NCBI GenBank assembly: GCA_036946625.1
Contig: JAQIIU010000002.1
Location: 744,001 to 808,000, forward strand
Length of the DNA: 64,000 nucleotides
Direction: 5' to 3'
Source: Methylorubrum populi
GTDB taxonomy: Bacteria > Pseudomonadota > Alphaproteobacteria > Rhizobiales > Beijerinckiaceae
Below, piece by piece: positions 57,513 through 64,000 of the stretch (the stretch's first letter is position 1; every line of letters starts with the position of its first letter). The position numbers were made by a program, and so were the translations under genes. The notes under the pieces were generated by a model. It was given only the letters and a program-made list of their open reading frames with translations, did not search any database and was not told the origin of the DNA.

Positions 57513-57863
57513 ATGGCCGACGAAACACCCGCCCGAGAACAAGACAAGTTCGTCCTCCGCCTGCCGGATGGCATGCGCGACCGCCTCAAGGCCGAAGCCG
57601 AGGCGAACGGTCGATCCATGAACGCGGAGATTATTGCGAGACTTCAGGTAAGTCTCAGCACGCAACACTATTTTGATTATAGCCTAGATACACTTCATAA
57701 GTTCGCAAACAATATGAACCCAGGCGAGCTACCAAGAGAAGAGTGGCAAAGGCAATTCGATAGTTTTGCTGGATTTTTTCGGCGGTTGGCCGGAGATATT
57801 GAGAAAATTGCGGAAAAGGTTGAAGCTCATTACGGCGAAAACGGAAAAGACAGCAAAAAATAA
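57513..57863 (+). CDS. Arc-family repressor with C-terminal helical domain, rightward
   Basis: 116 aa. The N-terminal RHH ([35 protein letters not shown], residues 11-45) is followed by an AT-rich-coded helical domain ([40 protein letters not shown]). The 3' half of the gene is notably AT-rich compared with its surroundings, a sign of a recombined domain. Likely the maintenance repressor of this phage. Confidence 0.82.
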   Translation: MADETPAREQDKFVLRLPDGMRDRLKAEAEANGRSMNAEIIARLQVSLSTQHYFDYSLDTLHKFANNMNPGELPREEWQRQFDSFAGFFRRLAGDIEKIAEKVEAHYGENGKDSKK

Positions 57864-57948
57864 CCGAAGTAGTCCCTTGTCTCGCCAAATGCCCTCTACA
57901 AGGGGATTTTATAAGAAAGCGCCGGCCGCGCCCGCCTGAGAGGTTGGG

Positions 57949-58131
57949 CCGCCGGGCTTCGTGGATCGCCTTGCGGGTCAGACCGAGGTTGGCGACCGTG
58001 GCCTTGGCGTTCCCATTGGAAACGCCAGCACCAGGGCCGTCACGACCCGAGGCGACCTCGCCCCGATCTTGTGCCGCGTCGTACTCGTCTGCGAGGCGGC
58101 GCTTGGCCCGTTTCCCATCTATTTTTGGCAC
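57949..58131 (-). pseudogene. Truncated phage/plasmid replication or partition-type gene
   Basis: 61 codons: MPKIDGKRAKRRLADEYDAA, QDRGEVASGRDGPGAGVSNG, ATVANLGLTRKAIHEARR. The LADEYDAAQ.RGEVA...LGLTRK.IHEAR pattern starts proteins with a ParB-like or replication role in alphaproteobacterial phage, but most of the protein is missing. After 57949 the frame is random. It is divergent from brnT at 58179. Confidence 0.5.
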
Positions 58132-58178
58132 GCCATTTATTCATTGACGCCTCTGTTTTCTGGCGTTACGAAAAACCC

Positions 58179-58451
58179 ATGGCGATCACCTTTCACCCCG
58201 CGAAGCGAGACCAGACCCTCCGGGAGCGGGGTATCGACTTCGCGAGCGCGGCGCTCGTGTTCGCCGGCCCGTGCGTCACCATCGAGGATGATCGCCACGA
58301 CTACGGCGAGACCCGCCTCCTGACGGTCGGGTTCCTCGCGGGCCGCATGGTCATCGTGTGCTGGACGCCGCGCGGGGATGATCGCCACGTTATTTCGATG
58401 AGGAAGGCCAATGACCGCGAGCAAAAGAAGTATGGACCGGCCCTCGACTGA
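58179..58451 (+). CDS. brnT: BrnT family type II toxin, second copy
   Basis: 90 aa. MAITFHPAKRDQTLRERGID, DYGETRLLTVGFLAGRMVIV CWTPRG, DRHVISMRKANDREQKKY. Same length and 41-nt overlap with brnA as the pair at 95, with perhaps 60% identical residues, so they are separate acquisitions or old duplicates. Start ATG 58179 matches the conserved N-terminus; the frame is open further upstream. Confidence 0.93.
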   Translation: MAITFHPAKRDQTLRERGIDFASAALVFAGPCVTIEDDRHDYGETRLLTVGFLAGRMVIVCWTPRGDDRHVISMRKANDREQKKYGPALD

Positions 58452-58731
58452 GGGCCTTGGCGAGACTGATCTTGCCAAGATGGACGCCCACGAGATCACG
58501 ACTGAAGAATACGAGGAAATCCCCGAACTGACCGATGAGATGATGGCGCGCGCGGTGCCGGGCGACGGGGCGGAACTCGCGCGCCGCAGCCGCGGACGGC
58601 CTCGTGCGGACAGCCCGAAGCAGCAGGTGACGTTGCGGCTCGATGCCGACGTGATCGACGCCATGCGGGCGAGCGGCCCCGGCTGGCAGGTGCGGGCGAA
58701 CGAGGCGCTGCGGGACCGGTTCAAGCGGTGA
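58411..58731 (+). CDS. brnA: BrnA family antitoxin, second copy
   Basis: 106 aa. DLAKMDAHEITTEEYEEIPE LTDEMM is the BrnA signature; the C-terminal PKQQVTLRLDADVIDAMRAS GPGWQVRANEALR is the ribbon-helix-helix. Convergent with the phage gene that ends at 58760. Both BrnTA copies sit near prophage junctions. Confidence 0.92.
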   Translation: MTASKRSMDRPSTEGLGETDLAKMDAHEITTEEYEEIPELTDEMMARAVPGDGAELARRSRGRPRADSPKQQVTLRLDADVIDAMRASGPGWQVRANEALRDRFKR

Positions 58732-58759
58732 GCCGGCCCCGCCATTCGGCGTAGGCGCG

Positions 58760-59764
58760 TCAGGCCGCGACCCGCACCTGCAGCACCGCCTCGGGGCTGG
58801 CGTCCGGCCGGCGCTCGACCGGGATGCCGTCCTCGGCGACGGCGCGGATGATGGCCTCCTCCTCGCGCTCGATCGCCAGCATCTCGGCGGCCAGGGCTTC
58901 CAGGCGCTCGGCGCGGCCCTCGGTCGGGATGGCGCGGTCGTCCTTCGCCTCGGCGTCGATCTGCGCTTCCAGGGCCTTCAGCATGGCCGGGCCGTGCAGC
59001 CACGCCGTGAGGCCGACGGCATCGAAGTTGAAGCCCGCCGCCGCGACCTGATGGTGGCCTCCATCCGTCCACACGGGGTGTTGCGAGTGGTAGGCGAGGT
59101 GCGGCCAATCGGGCTTGTTCTCGCCCCGCAGCAGCGGCGCCACGTCGGGGCGGCCGGCAAACGCCATGTGCTCGATGAACGCCTTCGCGGCGGCCTTCGC
59201 CTCGGCGGCCGGGATCGGGGCGCGCTCGATGCGGCCCGCCTCCTGCCGGATCTCGGCGACCCTCTTGCGCAGGCGGCCGATGGCGTCGAGCGGCTTCTCG
59301 TTGCGGGCGAGCTTCGGCGCCGGGCCGGCGAACGGCTCGATCATGTCGCCCGCGTGATCGACGCGCCATTTGGCGATGCTGGTGACGAGACCGTTCAGCG
59401 GTTGCCAACGGGCCTGCACCCGGCCGTGGCGCTCTTGAAGCGCGGCTACACGCTCCCGCGATGCCTGCAACTGCTTCTGCGCGACGACGTACACTTTGTC
59501 GTCTCGCCGCAGTTGCGGGTGACGCTCCATCTCTTGAATGTGCGCGCGGATACGGTCGCGCTCGACCCTCTCATCCAGAAACGACTCATGCGATGCGTTG
59601 ACCGCCGCGTTGAGTTCGTCGTTCGTCATCTCCAATTCGTCGATGAATTGGGCGACGTGCTTCGGAAGCTGGCCGGGAAGCTGTCCGCGATCCTCGTAGG
59701 GCTGCTCGAATGCATGGGCCAACCCGCCGCCCGATCCGGTGGCGTCGTGAAATCCGCTCGTCAT
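58760..59764 (-). CDS. Phage early protein, 334 aa, coiled coil plus C-terminal domain
   Basis: MTSGFHDATGSGGGLAHAFE start, long coiled coil (residues about 40-130; ELEMTNDELNAAVNASHESF, ERDRIRAHIQEMERHPQLRR), then a folded region (PDWPHLAYHSQHPVWTDGGH HQVAAAGFNFDAVGLTAWL). No family recognised. Its size and place among early genes next to terS suggest a phage recombination, packaging or scaffold role, which is speculation. Confidence 0.6.
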   Translation of the reverse strand: MTSGFHDATGSGGGLAHAFEQPYEDRGQLPGQLPKHVAQFIDELEMTNDELNAAVNASHESFLDERVERDRIRAHIQEMERHPQLRRDDKVYVVAQKQLQASRERVAALQERHGRVQARWQPLNGLVTSIAKWRVDHAGDMIEPFAGPAPKLARNEKPLDAIGRLRKRVAEIRQEAGRIERAPIPAAEAKAAAKAFIEHMAFAGRPDVAPLLRGENKPDWPHLAYHSQHPVWTDGGHHQVAAAGFNFDAVGLTAWLHGPAMLKALEAQIDAEAKDDRAIPTEGRAERLEALAAEMLAIEREEEAIIRAVAEDGIPVERRPDASPEAVLQVRVAA

Positions 59765-59831
59765 GGCGATGCTCCGGTGTGCGTTGGCCAGCGAGGCGGG
59801 CGTGTGCGACGGCGCTGGCGGGTGGGGGCGG

Positions 59832-60195
59832 TCAGGGCCACCGGCCCGGCCGGTTCGAGGCCCGCATGGCGGTCAGCACGGCGTCGCGGGGGTCGGCGGT
59901 GCGAGGTGCCGCCGCCTCGATGGGCTCGGCCGGCTCGGGGAAGACGGCTGAGAGCCCGATGGAGCGGCGGCGGCGGTTGTCGTCTCGGTAGTGCGCCACG
60001 CGGACCTTGGCTTGCTCATCGCCGGCCCGCGCCTGGCGATAGTCGAACGCGAAGATCTCGTTGAAACGGGCATCGACTTCCTGCTCGGCGGCAGGGGTTT
60101 CGGACCAGTGGCCGCCGCCCCGGATGGTGTGCATCAGCGTGTCGATGCGCGCGCGATGCGGTGCGCTCCGCCTCGGTGCGAACCTCGTAGCTCAT
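59832..60195 (-). pseudogene. Phage early protein with a GC-slippage frameshift
   Basis: From ATG 60195 frame 1 reads MSYEVRTEAERTASRA, then at the CGCGCGCGC tract the meaningful sequence moves to the next frame: RIDTLMHTIRGGGHWSETPA, EVDARFNEIFAFDYRQARAG, ending RPGRWP at 59832. Adding one GC unit restores a single 122-aa frame, so a 2-bp slippage loss explains it. The start is coupled to the upstream gene (ATGA). Initiation at the internal Met (60134) could still give a 100-aa product. Confidence 0.6.
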
Positions 60196-60605
60196 CGTCC
60201 GGTCCTCGATACGGGCTCCAGGCCCTTGGCGCGCAGCTCGCGTTCCATGCTCGCCCGCGACGCCGTCCGCTGATGGTCCGCCTCGCTCATGGGCAACGGC
60301 GTGTGGCTGTTGATCTCGCCGACCGCATCCTCGGCAGCGACGATGTATTCGAACAATGCCGTGCGGATCTGCTCGATGTTCTTGCCCTGAGCCAGCATGT
60401 CCGTTGCCAGCCCGGCGGGAATGCTTGGGTCTTTCCGGCGCGCGATGGCCATGATCTCCATGGCGGTGCCGACGATGCTGATGCGGGTCTTGGCCACGTC
60501 CAGGCTCACGCCCTCGGCGAGAAGGCTGGCCGCCATGTGCGGCACCCCGCAATCGGTGCAGAGCGCGGCGATGGCTGCGGCTTCGTCGGCGTCGTAGTCG
60601 GCCAC
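60192..60605 (-). CDS. Phage early protein, 137 aa
   Basis: MADYDADEAAAIAALCTDCG VPHMAASLLAEGVSLDVAKT, SIVGTAMEIMAIARRKDPSI, LEPVSRTGR end. The beginning resembles the DUF/Clp-protease-adjacent helical region that follows S49 peptidases in some phage head genes (ALC..cG.p..A..Ll..G.s...A). No firm family. Overlaps the next start by 4 nt. Confidence 0.55.
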   Translation of the reverse strand: MADYDADEAAAIAALCTDCGVPHMAASLLAEGVSLDVAKTRISIVGTAMEIMAIARRKDPSIPAGLATDMLAQGKNIEQIRTALFEYIVAAEDAVGEINSHTPLPMSEADHQRTASRASMERELRAKGLEPVSRTGR

Positions 60606-60608
60606 GGC

Positions 60609-60818
60609 TCAGTGCTCCCCGATCCGGGTGTTGCGGTCGCGGGCGAGGTCGAGCGGCGCCGTGCCTTCCGCACCATCGAGGCGGAGCCGGTCGCCGAGGG
60701 CGCGGAGCGCGTCGCCGGCCGCGGACACGCGCGGGTCGGGGGAGCGACGGGCGGCATCGGCCAGGGCTTGCGGCAGGTAGGCGAGCGAGCGGGCAGCGGG
60801 GGGAAGATCGTCGAACAT
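60609..60818 (-). CDS. Phage early protein, 69 aa
   Basis: MFDDLPPAARSLAYLPQALA then DAARRSPDPRVSAAGDALRA LGDRLRL. Three nucleotides before the next gene. Helical, unrecognised. Directly upstream (60819-60911) are the GGACAAACC words. Confidence 0.5.
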   Translation of the reverse strand: MFDDLPPAARSLAYLPQALADAARRSPDPRVSAAGDALRALGDRLRLDGAEGTAPLDLARDRNTRIGEH

Positions 60819-60851
60819 CCCCAGAGGATGCGCCTACCGGCCGGCGCGGGG

Positions 60852-60896
60852 GAGTGGACAAAACCGGACACCGGGGGTGGACAAACCGGACACCTC
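60852..60896. repeat. Two GTGGACAAACCGGACAC words
   Basis: GTGGACAAAACCGGACACC and GTGGACAAACCGGACACC lie 23 bp apart in a non-coding gap. The word matches the GGACAAACC array at 48624 of a different prophage piece. Confidence 0.6.
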
Positions 60897-60911
60897 CGCG
60901 CCGGCCGGGGC

Positions 60912-61109
60912 TCAGACGGGCGATTCCGGCTCGTCAGTCTCGAGCCTGCGGTCGCGCGGGGCGGGTGGCGCGTCGTTGTCCCGATCCGGCATGAGGCCCC
61001 GGCGCCATGCGGCGCGCAGGCTGGTCGTATCGAGGCACGATGCGGGCACCGCGGCGGTCGCGGAAGTCTTCGCGGGAGCCTTGGTGTCAGCAGACTTTTG
61101 TGTCGTCAT
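60912..61109 (-). CDS. Small phage protein after terS, 65 aa
   Basis: MTTQKSADTKAPAKTSATAA start, low complexity, then CLDTTSLRAAWRRGLMPDRD and an acidic tail. The LRAAWRRGL words echo the LRRSWRRGL near the terL start at 13300, so this may be a terL N-terminal relic, but the rest does not follow. Weak evidence for a gene. Confidence 0.4.
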   Translation of the reverse strand: MTTQKSADTKAPAKTSATAAVPASCLDTTSLRAAWRRGLMPDRDNDAPPAPRDRRLETDEPESPV

Positions 61110-61160
61110 AGTCAGTCTCCCGTCAAGCAATCGAGATCGATTGTCCTGTCTACGTGATGT

Positions 61161-61856
61161 TCAGGCTGGCGATTTCCAATCAGGCTCGTCCGGCTCGCCC
61201 ATCTCGTCAAGATGTTCGCGGACGTACTTGGCGAGCACGCTGGTTAGAACGCGCTCGTCGGCCTTGCCGGTGGCAGGGTCAATCCGGATCTCCTCCGCCA
61301 TCAGGATCGACACGCGCGCCGGCCAAGCGATCCAGGCATCGCGATGGACGCGGCCTTGCTCGAAGAAGTCCCGATGGGCCTCGGCCCGGTCGATCACCTT
61401 CCCGCGCTTGATGTCCAGTTGGAGTTCGGCTGCCAGCGCGAGGCAGGTTTCCTTCAGCGTCAGCGCCTCGGCCCTCGTCATGGTCCGGCCATCAACGGTG
61501 ACCGTGTTGGGCGCCTCATCGGCCTCCACGTCCGCGGTTTCGCCTGCATCAGCATTTCGTGCATCAGACCGTGCATCAACTGATGCACGACTTGATGCAC
61601 GGGGTGATGCACGCTGCGGCGTCCGGGCCTTCTGAGCGGGCTCCGATTGCCCCTTGCTGCGGCCGGAGCGGGTCAGGTCGATGTTGGCGGCGCGGTCCGC
61701 TAACACCTCGGAAAACCTCACTTTTCCGCGATAGCTGCGGACCGCGCCGCTCTTGGCCTGCCGGGACAGCACGCTGCGGTCAATGCCAAGCCGGGTGGCC
61801 GCTTCGGCGATCGAAATCAGGGGGTCGGACGGGGAATCGTGCATCAAGTCGTGCAT
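61161..61856 (-). CDS. Terminase small subunit, right-hand prophage
   Basis: 231 aa. N-terminal HTH (LISIAEAATRLGIDRSVLSR QAKSGAVRSYRGKVRF), a linker with the repeated RASxxA-type words, then DAWIAWPARVSILMAEEIRI DPATGKADERVLTSVLAKYV, nearly identical to the block in the terS at 12670. The linker is encoded by five GTGCATCA/TGATGCAC words spaced 10 or 12 bp apart (61559-61612), and two more lie at the start codon. The cos-like element follows directly upstream. Confidence 0.78.
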   Translation of the reverse strand: MHDLMHDSPSDPLISIAEAATRLGIDRSVLSRQAKSGAVRSYRGKVRFSEVLADRAANIDLTRSGRSKGQSEPAQKARTPQRASPRASSRASVDARSDARNADAGETADVEADEAPNTVTVDGRTMTRAEALTLKETCLALAAELQLDIKRGKVIDRAEAHRDFFEQGRVHRDAWIAWPARVSILMAEEIRIDPATGKADERVLTSVLAKYVREHLDEMGEPDEPDWKSPA

Positions 61857-61951
61857 CAGTTTTGAACCCTGGCGCTAGAAATGAACGGGGCCCCGCCCAC
61901 CCGTATAGGTCCGACGGTCCCAGGGGCTCTGACGGTTCAGGGGCGGGGTCA
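61857..61951 (-). other. Putative cos packaging site, right-hand prophage
   Basis: Reverse-complement counterpart of 12558-12653. Shared blocks (minus strand): TGACCCCGCCCCTGAACCGT, GAGCCCCTGGG, TATACGGGTGGGCGGGGCCC (minus-strand core at 61907-61897 onward) and TAGCGCCAGGGTT. As in prophage A it starts at the stop codon of a short gene and ends at terS. About 75-80% of positions agree by eye although the flanking genes differ. Confidence 0.6.
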
Positions 61952-62260
61952 GGGTGCCGCCCCCGGCACATCGGGGGAGATCCGATCCCGGTACTCGTCG
62001 ATCACCAGGAAGGCCCGATGTGCCTCCTTCGGGTCGATGCCGTCGCGGACCACCAGCGTGTTGAAGTCGATGAACAGCATGGCGAGGCGCTGCCACTCGG
62101 GCATGTCGTGCAGTTCGCTGAAGCAAGCGCCGACGTGGGAACTGTAGCGACGGCTCCAACCGGTCCTGTCCGGCCACGGTCCGACCTCCACCCGACCCCG
62201 CGTCTCCGAGTGCTCGTATCCAGCGGGCGTCCAAGCGATCATGCATTCAAGCTGCCTCAT
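61949..62260 (-). CDS. Phage protein before cos, 103 aa
   Basis: MRQLECMIAWTPAGYEHSET; WSRRYSSHVGACFSELHDMP; IDFNTLVVRDGIDPKEAHRA FLVIDEYRDRI. Mixed alpha/beta, no family. Its TGA stop is the first triplet of the conserved cos-like element. It is coupled closely to the 122-aa gene upstream (5 nt). Confidence 0.6.
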   Translation of the reverse strand: MRQLECMIAWTPAGYEHSETRGRVEVGPWPDRTGWSRRYSSHVGACFSELHDMPEWQRLAMLFIDFNTLVVRDGIDPKEAHRAFLVIDEYRDRISPDVPGAAP

Positions 62261-62265
62261 CGCTG

Positions 62266-62634
62266 TCATCCTCTCAACGCTTGGTCGATGAAATGTCGCC
62301 GAGCGCCGTTCTCGTCTTTTAGTTCGGGACCATCCGGCCAAGACCACTTACCATCCGGTGACACAAGATAAGTGTCGCCGCCGTTGATGATTCCGTCCGG
62401 CGTGACCGGGTACGTTGTGGCTCCAAGTACGGACAGACCATCGGCAGTATCCTCGCCATATGGCTGAACGATCCATGCGATGACAGGATCGAAGCCTATC
62501 CAAAGCTCTTCTGGCTTGGTGTCCGCGGTGACTGGCCTATCGTCCGGAGGAGAAATGTAGCCCACCCGATATCCGAGCGGTGCCGCGACGACGGTGGGCT
62601 CCAGCGTCCGGATCGTGTTCTTGGTCGGAGGCAT
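62266..62634 (-). CDS. Phage protein, 122 aa
   Basis: MPPTKNTIRTLEPTVVAAPL GYRVGYISPPDDRPVTADTK, then AWIVQPYGEDTADGLSVLGA and YLVSPDGKWSWPDGPELKDE. Beta-rich, no family. It is the first gene after the inverted-repeat interval. Confidence 0.6.
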   Translation of the reverse strand: MPPTKNTIRTLEPTVVAAPLGYRVGYISPPDDRPVTADTKPEELWIGFDPVIAWIVQPYGEDTADGLSVLGATTYPVTPDGIINGGDTYLVSPDGKWSWPDGPELKDENGARRHFIDQALRG

Positions 62635-62645
62635 TCGGCGGCTCC

Positions 62646-62802
62646 TGTAAGGGTGACGGATGACGCATGGTGACGGACTTTTCCATATAGGTCGCTGTCC
62701 ATGTGCGCAGGCGCGCGATCATGTGTGCGCGATCATGTGTGTCTGCGCGCGCGTTGCGCCCTCGTTAGGGAAATGCGTCACCATGCGTCATCCGTCACCC
62801 TT
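62646..62802. repeat. Long inverted repeat in the VapE-side intergenic region
   Basis: GGGTGACGGATGACGCATGG-TGACG at 62650-62674 is the exact reverse complement of CGTCACCATGCGTCATCCGTCACCC (written in parts: CGTCACCATGCGTC, ATCCGTCACCC) at 62776-62800. Each arm is itself built from GTGACG/GATGACG words. The 100-bp spacer holds CGCGATCATGTGTG twice (62716 and 62729 region) and many GCGCGC words. Non-coding, next to the VapE replication gene, so a replication origin or operator is likely. Confidence 0.6.
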
Positions 62803-62812
62803 TTTGGACCGA

Positions 62813-63895
62813 TCACTCGGCGGCCGCCGCCCGTCCGAAGTCGCCGTAATCGTCTTGCACAACTCTGATGTAGGGTCGTTCATTCTTCCTCCTCTTGCCG
62901 GCTTCCCAGCCCAACCGTTGCAGAGACGCGATGATGCGACGTTGTTCCGAAACACCGATCTTCGGAAGATCGATGTGAAGTCCTTCGCGAGCTACCTCCG
63001 TCACCGTCACGCGGCTCTTTCCGATCAGATAGACTGAAATCGCCTCCTCCCAGGCGTCCGCCTCGAACCTGGCGTCCTGCTCCGGCCGGATATGGCGTTC
63101 CTCGAACGCGGCATCCGGCCACCAGCGCGTGCCCTCGCGGTAATGCGCCACCGCCTCCGCGAAGAGCTGGTCCCTGTCACGGGTGAGCGCATCGGTGTCG
63201 ATCCGGCTGACCTTCACGGGCCAGTACCGACGCCCGCCGGTCTCGTCGCGCAGGTAAGCCGATTTGTTGGTCGTGCCGATGAAGACGCATTGGCGCGGCT
63301 GGATGACCTCTTTGCGCCCGTAGCTTGGTCGGTAGCGCTCCACCGGGCGGCTGATGAAAGCCTTCAGCGCGGCGTCCTCGACCTTGGACATGGCGCTCAT
63401 CTCGGCGATCTCGATCAACCACTTGCCCGGCAGGTGCTGCGCCACGTCCTTCCCGGTCGTCACGTCCGGCAGGTTGTCGGAGAACCACTGCCCGCCGAGG
63501 ATGGCGCACGCGGTCGACTTGCGAGCGCCCTGCGGCCCCTCCAGCACCATCATGTAGTCGGCCTTGCAGCCGGGCTCGAAGATGCGGGCCACCATGGCAA
63601 TCAAGAACATCTCGCCGATGCCCGACGTGTAGGCGGTAGCCTCGGCGCCGAGATAGGTCGTGAGCCACGACCCCAACCGCTCGCGGGCATCCCAGCGCAG
63701 GCTGTCGAGGTAGTCACGCAGGGGATGGAACGCGCGCTCGTGGGCCCGCATGTCTACTGCCTGATGCGCCACATCCTTGCCGAGACGCTGCAAGCCGCCC
63801 CGCTGCAACCATTCCTGCGCTCGGCCGACGTCGTTGTCCGTGGCGGGCCGGATTGCGATGGGCTCGGTGACGCTGCCGCCGGGGTCATGGCGTCG
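62813..63895 (-). CDS. VapE-family phage replication ATPase, N-terminally cut
   Basis: The frame reads from about 63895 ([20 protein letters not shown]) through [40 protein letters not shown] (Walker A-like), [20 protein letters not shown] (Walker B), [27 protein letters not shown], to [13 protein letters not shown]. This is the superfamily-3-type helicase of virulence-associated E proteins used in phage replication. The N-terminal primase region is missing: at about 63896 it is joined to an integrase tail. The first ATG in frame is internal (63808 is GTG/ATG-like), so expression is doubtful. Confidence 0.82.
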   Translation of the reverse strand, partial: RRHDPGGSVTEPIAIRPATDNDVGRAQEWLQRGGLQRLGKDVAHQAVDMRAHERAFHPLRDYLDSLRWDARERLGSWLTTYLGAEATAYTSGIGEMFLIAMVARIFEPGCKADYMMVLEGPQGARKSTACAILGGQWFSDNLPDVTTGKDVAQHLPGKWLIEIAEMSAMSKVEDAALKAFISRPVERYRPSYGRKEVIQPRQCVFIGTTNKSAYLRDETGGRRYWPVKVSRIDTDALTRDRDQLFAEAVAHYREGTRWWPDAAFEERHIRPEQDARFEADAWEEAISVYLIGKSRVTVTEVAREGLHIDLPKIGVSEQRRIIASLQRLGWEAGKRRKNERPYIRVVQDDYGDFGRAAAAE

Positions 63896-64000
63896 GCGAA
63901 GTCGCGCCGGATCTCGTCGCCGCCGATGGCGTGAGCATAGACGCGCAGGGTCATATCGACCTTGCTGTGGCCGATCCGCTTGGCGACCTCGGGCAGCGGC
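63896..64000 (-). pseudogene. Tyrosine integrase C-terminus, runs off the window
   Basis: Minus-strand reading from the edge: [37 protein letters not shown], the last box of a phage integrase (G-H and the catalytic Tyr). Only the final 35 codons are visible; after DFADAM the natural ending is replaced by VapE DNA in another frame and the integrase frame runs on to a stop at 63754. A deletion joins integrase and vapE here. Confidence 0.78.

Overview
The window is GC-rich accessory DNA from an alphaproteobacterium, most likely Methylobacterium or a close Rhizobiales relative. That assignment is an inference from base composition, IS families, DUF736/AbiE/RIT plasmid-island genes and phage gene style; no rRNA or core marker is present. 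Almost nothing in it is housekeeping DNA. It is a mosaic of at least three broken lambda-like prophages, a plasmid or island segment, one catabolic operon and several nested insertion sequences.

Layout. 1-14.2 kb is the left arm of prophage A. It has a BrnTA pair, an early-left operon (CI-like repressor, small membrane protein, BRO antirepressor and two small genes, read leftward), and a rightward run of small early genes, a DUF1376 protein, a helicase carrying the N-terminal half of an intein, Toprim, DUF2786 and NusG-like remnants, an initiator-type tRNA-Met, higBA, a putative cos site, terS and a stub of terL. An IS481 element splits the antirepressor, and an IS1182 element plus a 1.2-kb inversion splits the last gene of the leftward operon. 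Both genes can be rebuilt exactly on paper. 14.2-18.9 kb holds a RhuM protein, an IS3 remnant, a second IS1182 remnant and two recombinases of a RIT-type trio. 18.9-31 kb is a plasmid-like island: a frameshifted Mom-like gene, a DUF736/DUF4326 chimera, an AbiE-type system, a Fic remnant, a PIN toxin pair, DUF736, IS4 and IS5 elements, a ComEC-like metallo-beta-lactamase protein and a DUF433-VapC pair cut by an IS5-family fragment.

31.3-39.4 kb is an aromatic or cyclic-acid catabolic cluster: two FAD monooxygenases, an NAD(P)-binding protein, a TetR regulator, an acyl-CoA synthetase, an FAH-VOC fusion, a second VOC protein and a methyltransferase remnant. It is bounded by IS5 and IS481 fragments. 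39.6-64 kb is a pile-up of prophage pieces read leftward: head genes (S49 protease, portal), two integrase plus P22-type antirepressor modules with their small early genes, a RepA-like ATPase, a small terminase subunit, a protease-capsid fusion with a nonsense codon, a terL without its N-terminus, an Arc/Arc immunity region with three operators, a second BrnTA pair, and at the right edge another early region (VapE, cos, terS) joined to an integrase tail that leaves the window.

How it works together. No prophage is complete, and every late module is cut. What probably still functions are the selfish or stabilising modules (BrnTA twice, HigBA, AbiE, the PIN pair, possibly DUF4926-DUF6883), the transposases and the catabolic operon. 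The most informative signals are the reconstructable insertion and inversion events, a conserved cos-like element in front of two different terS genes with short iterated words beside it, the intein half in a phage helicase, and word-repeat arrays beside phage replication genes.
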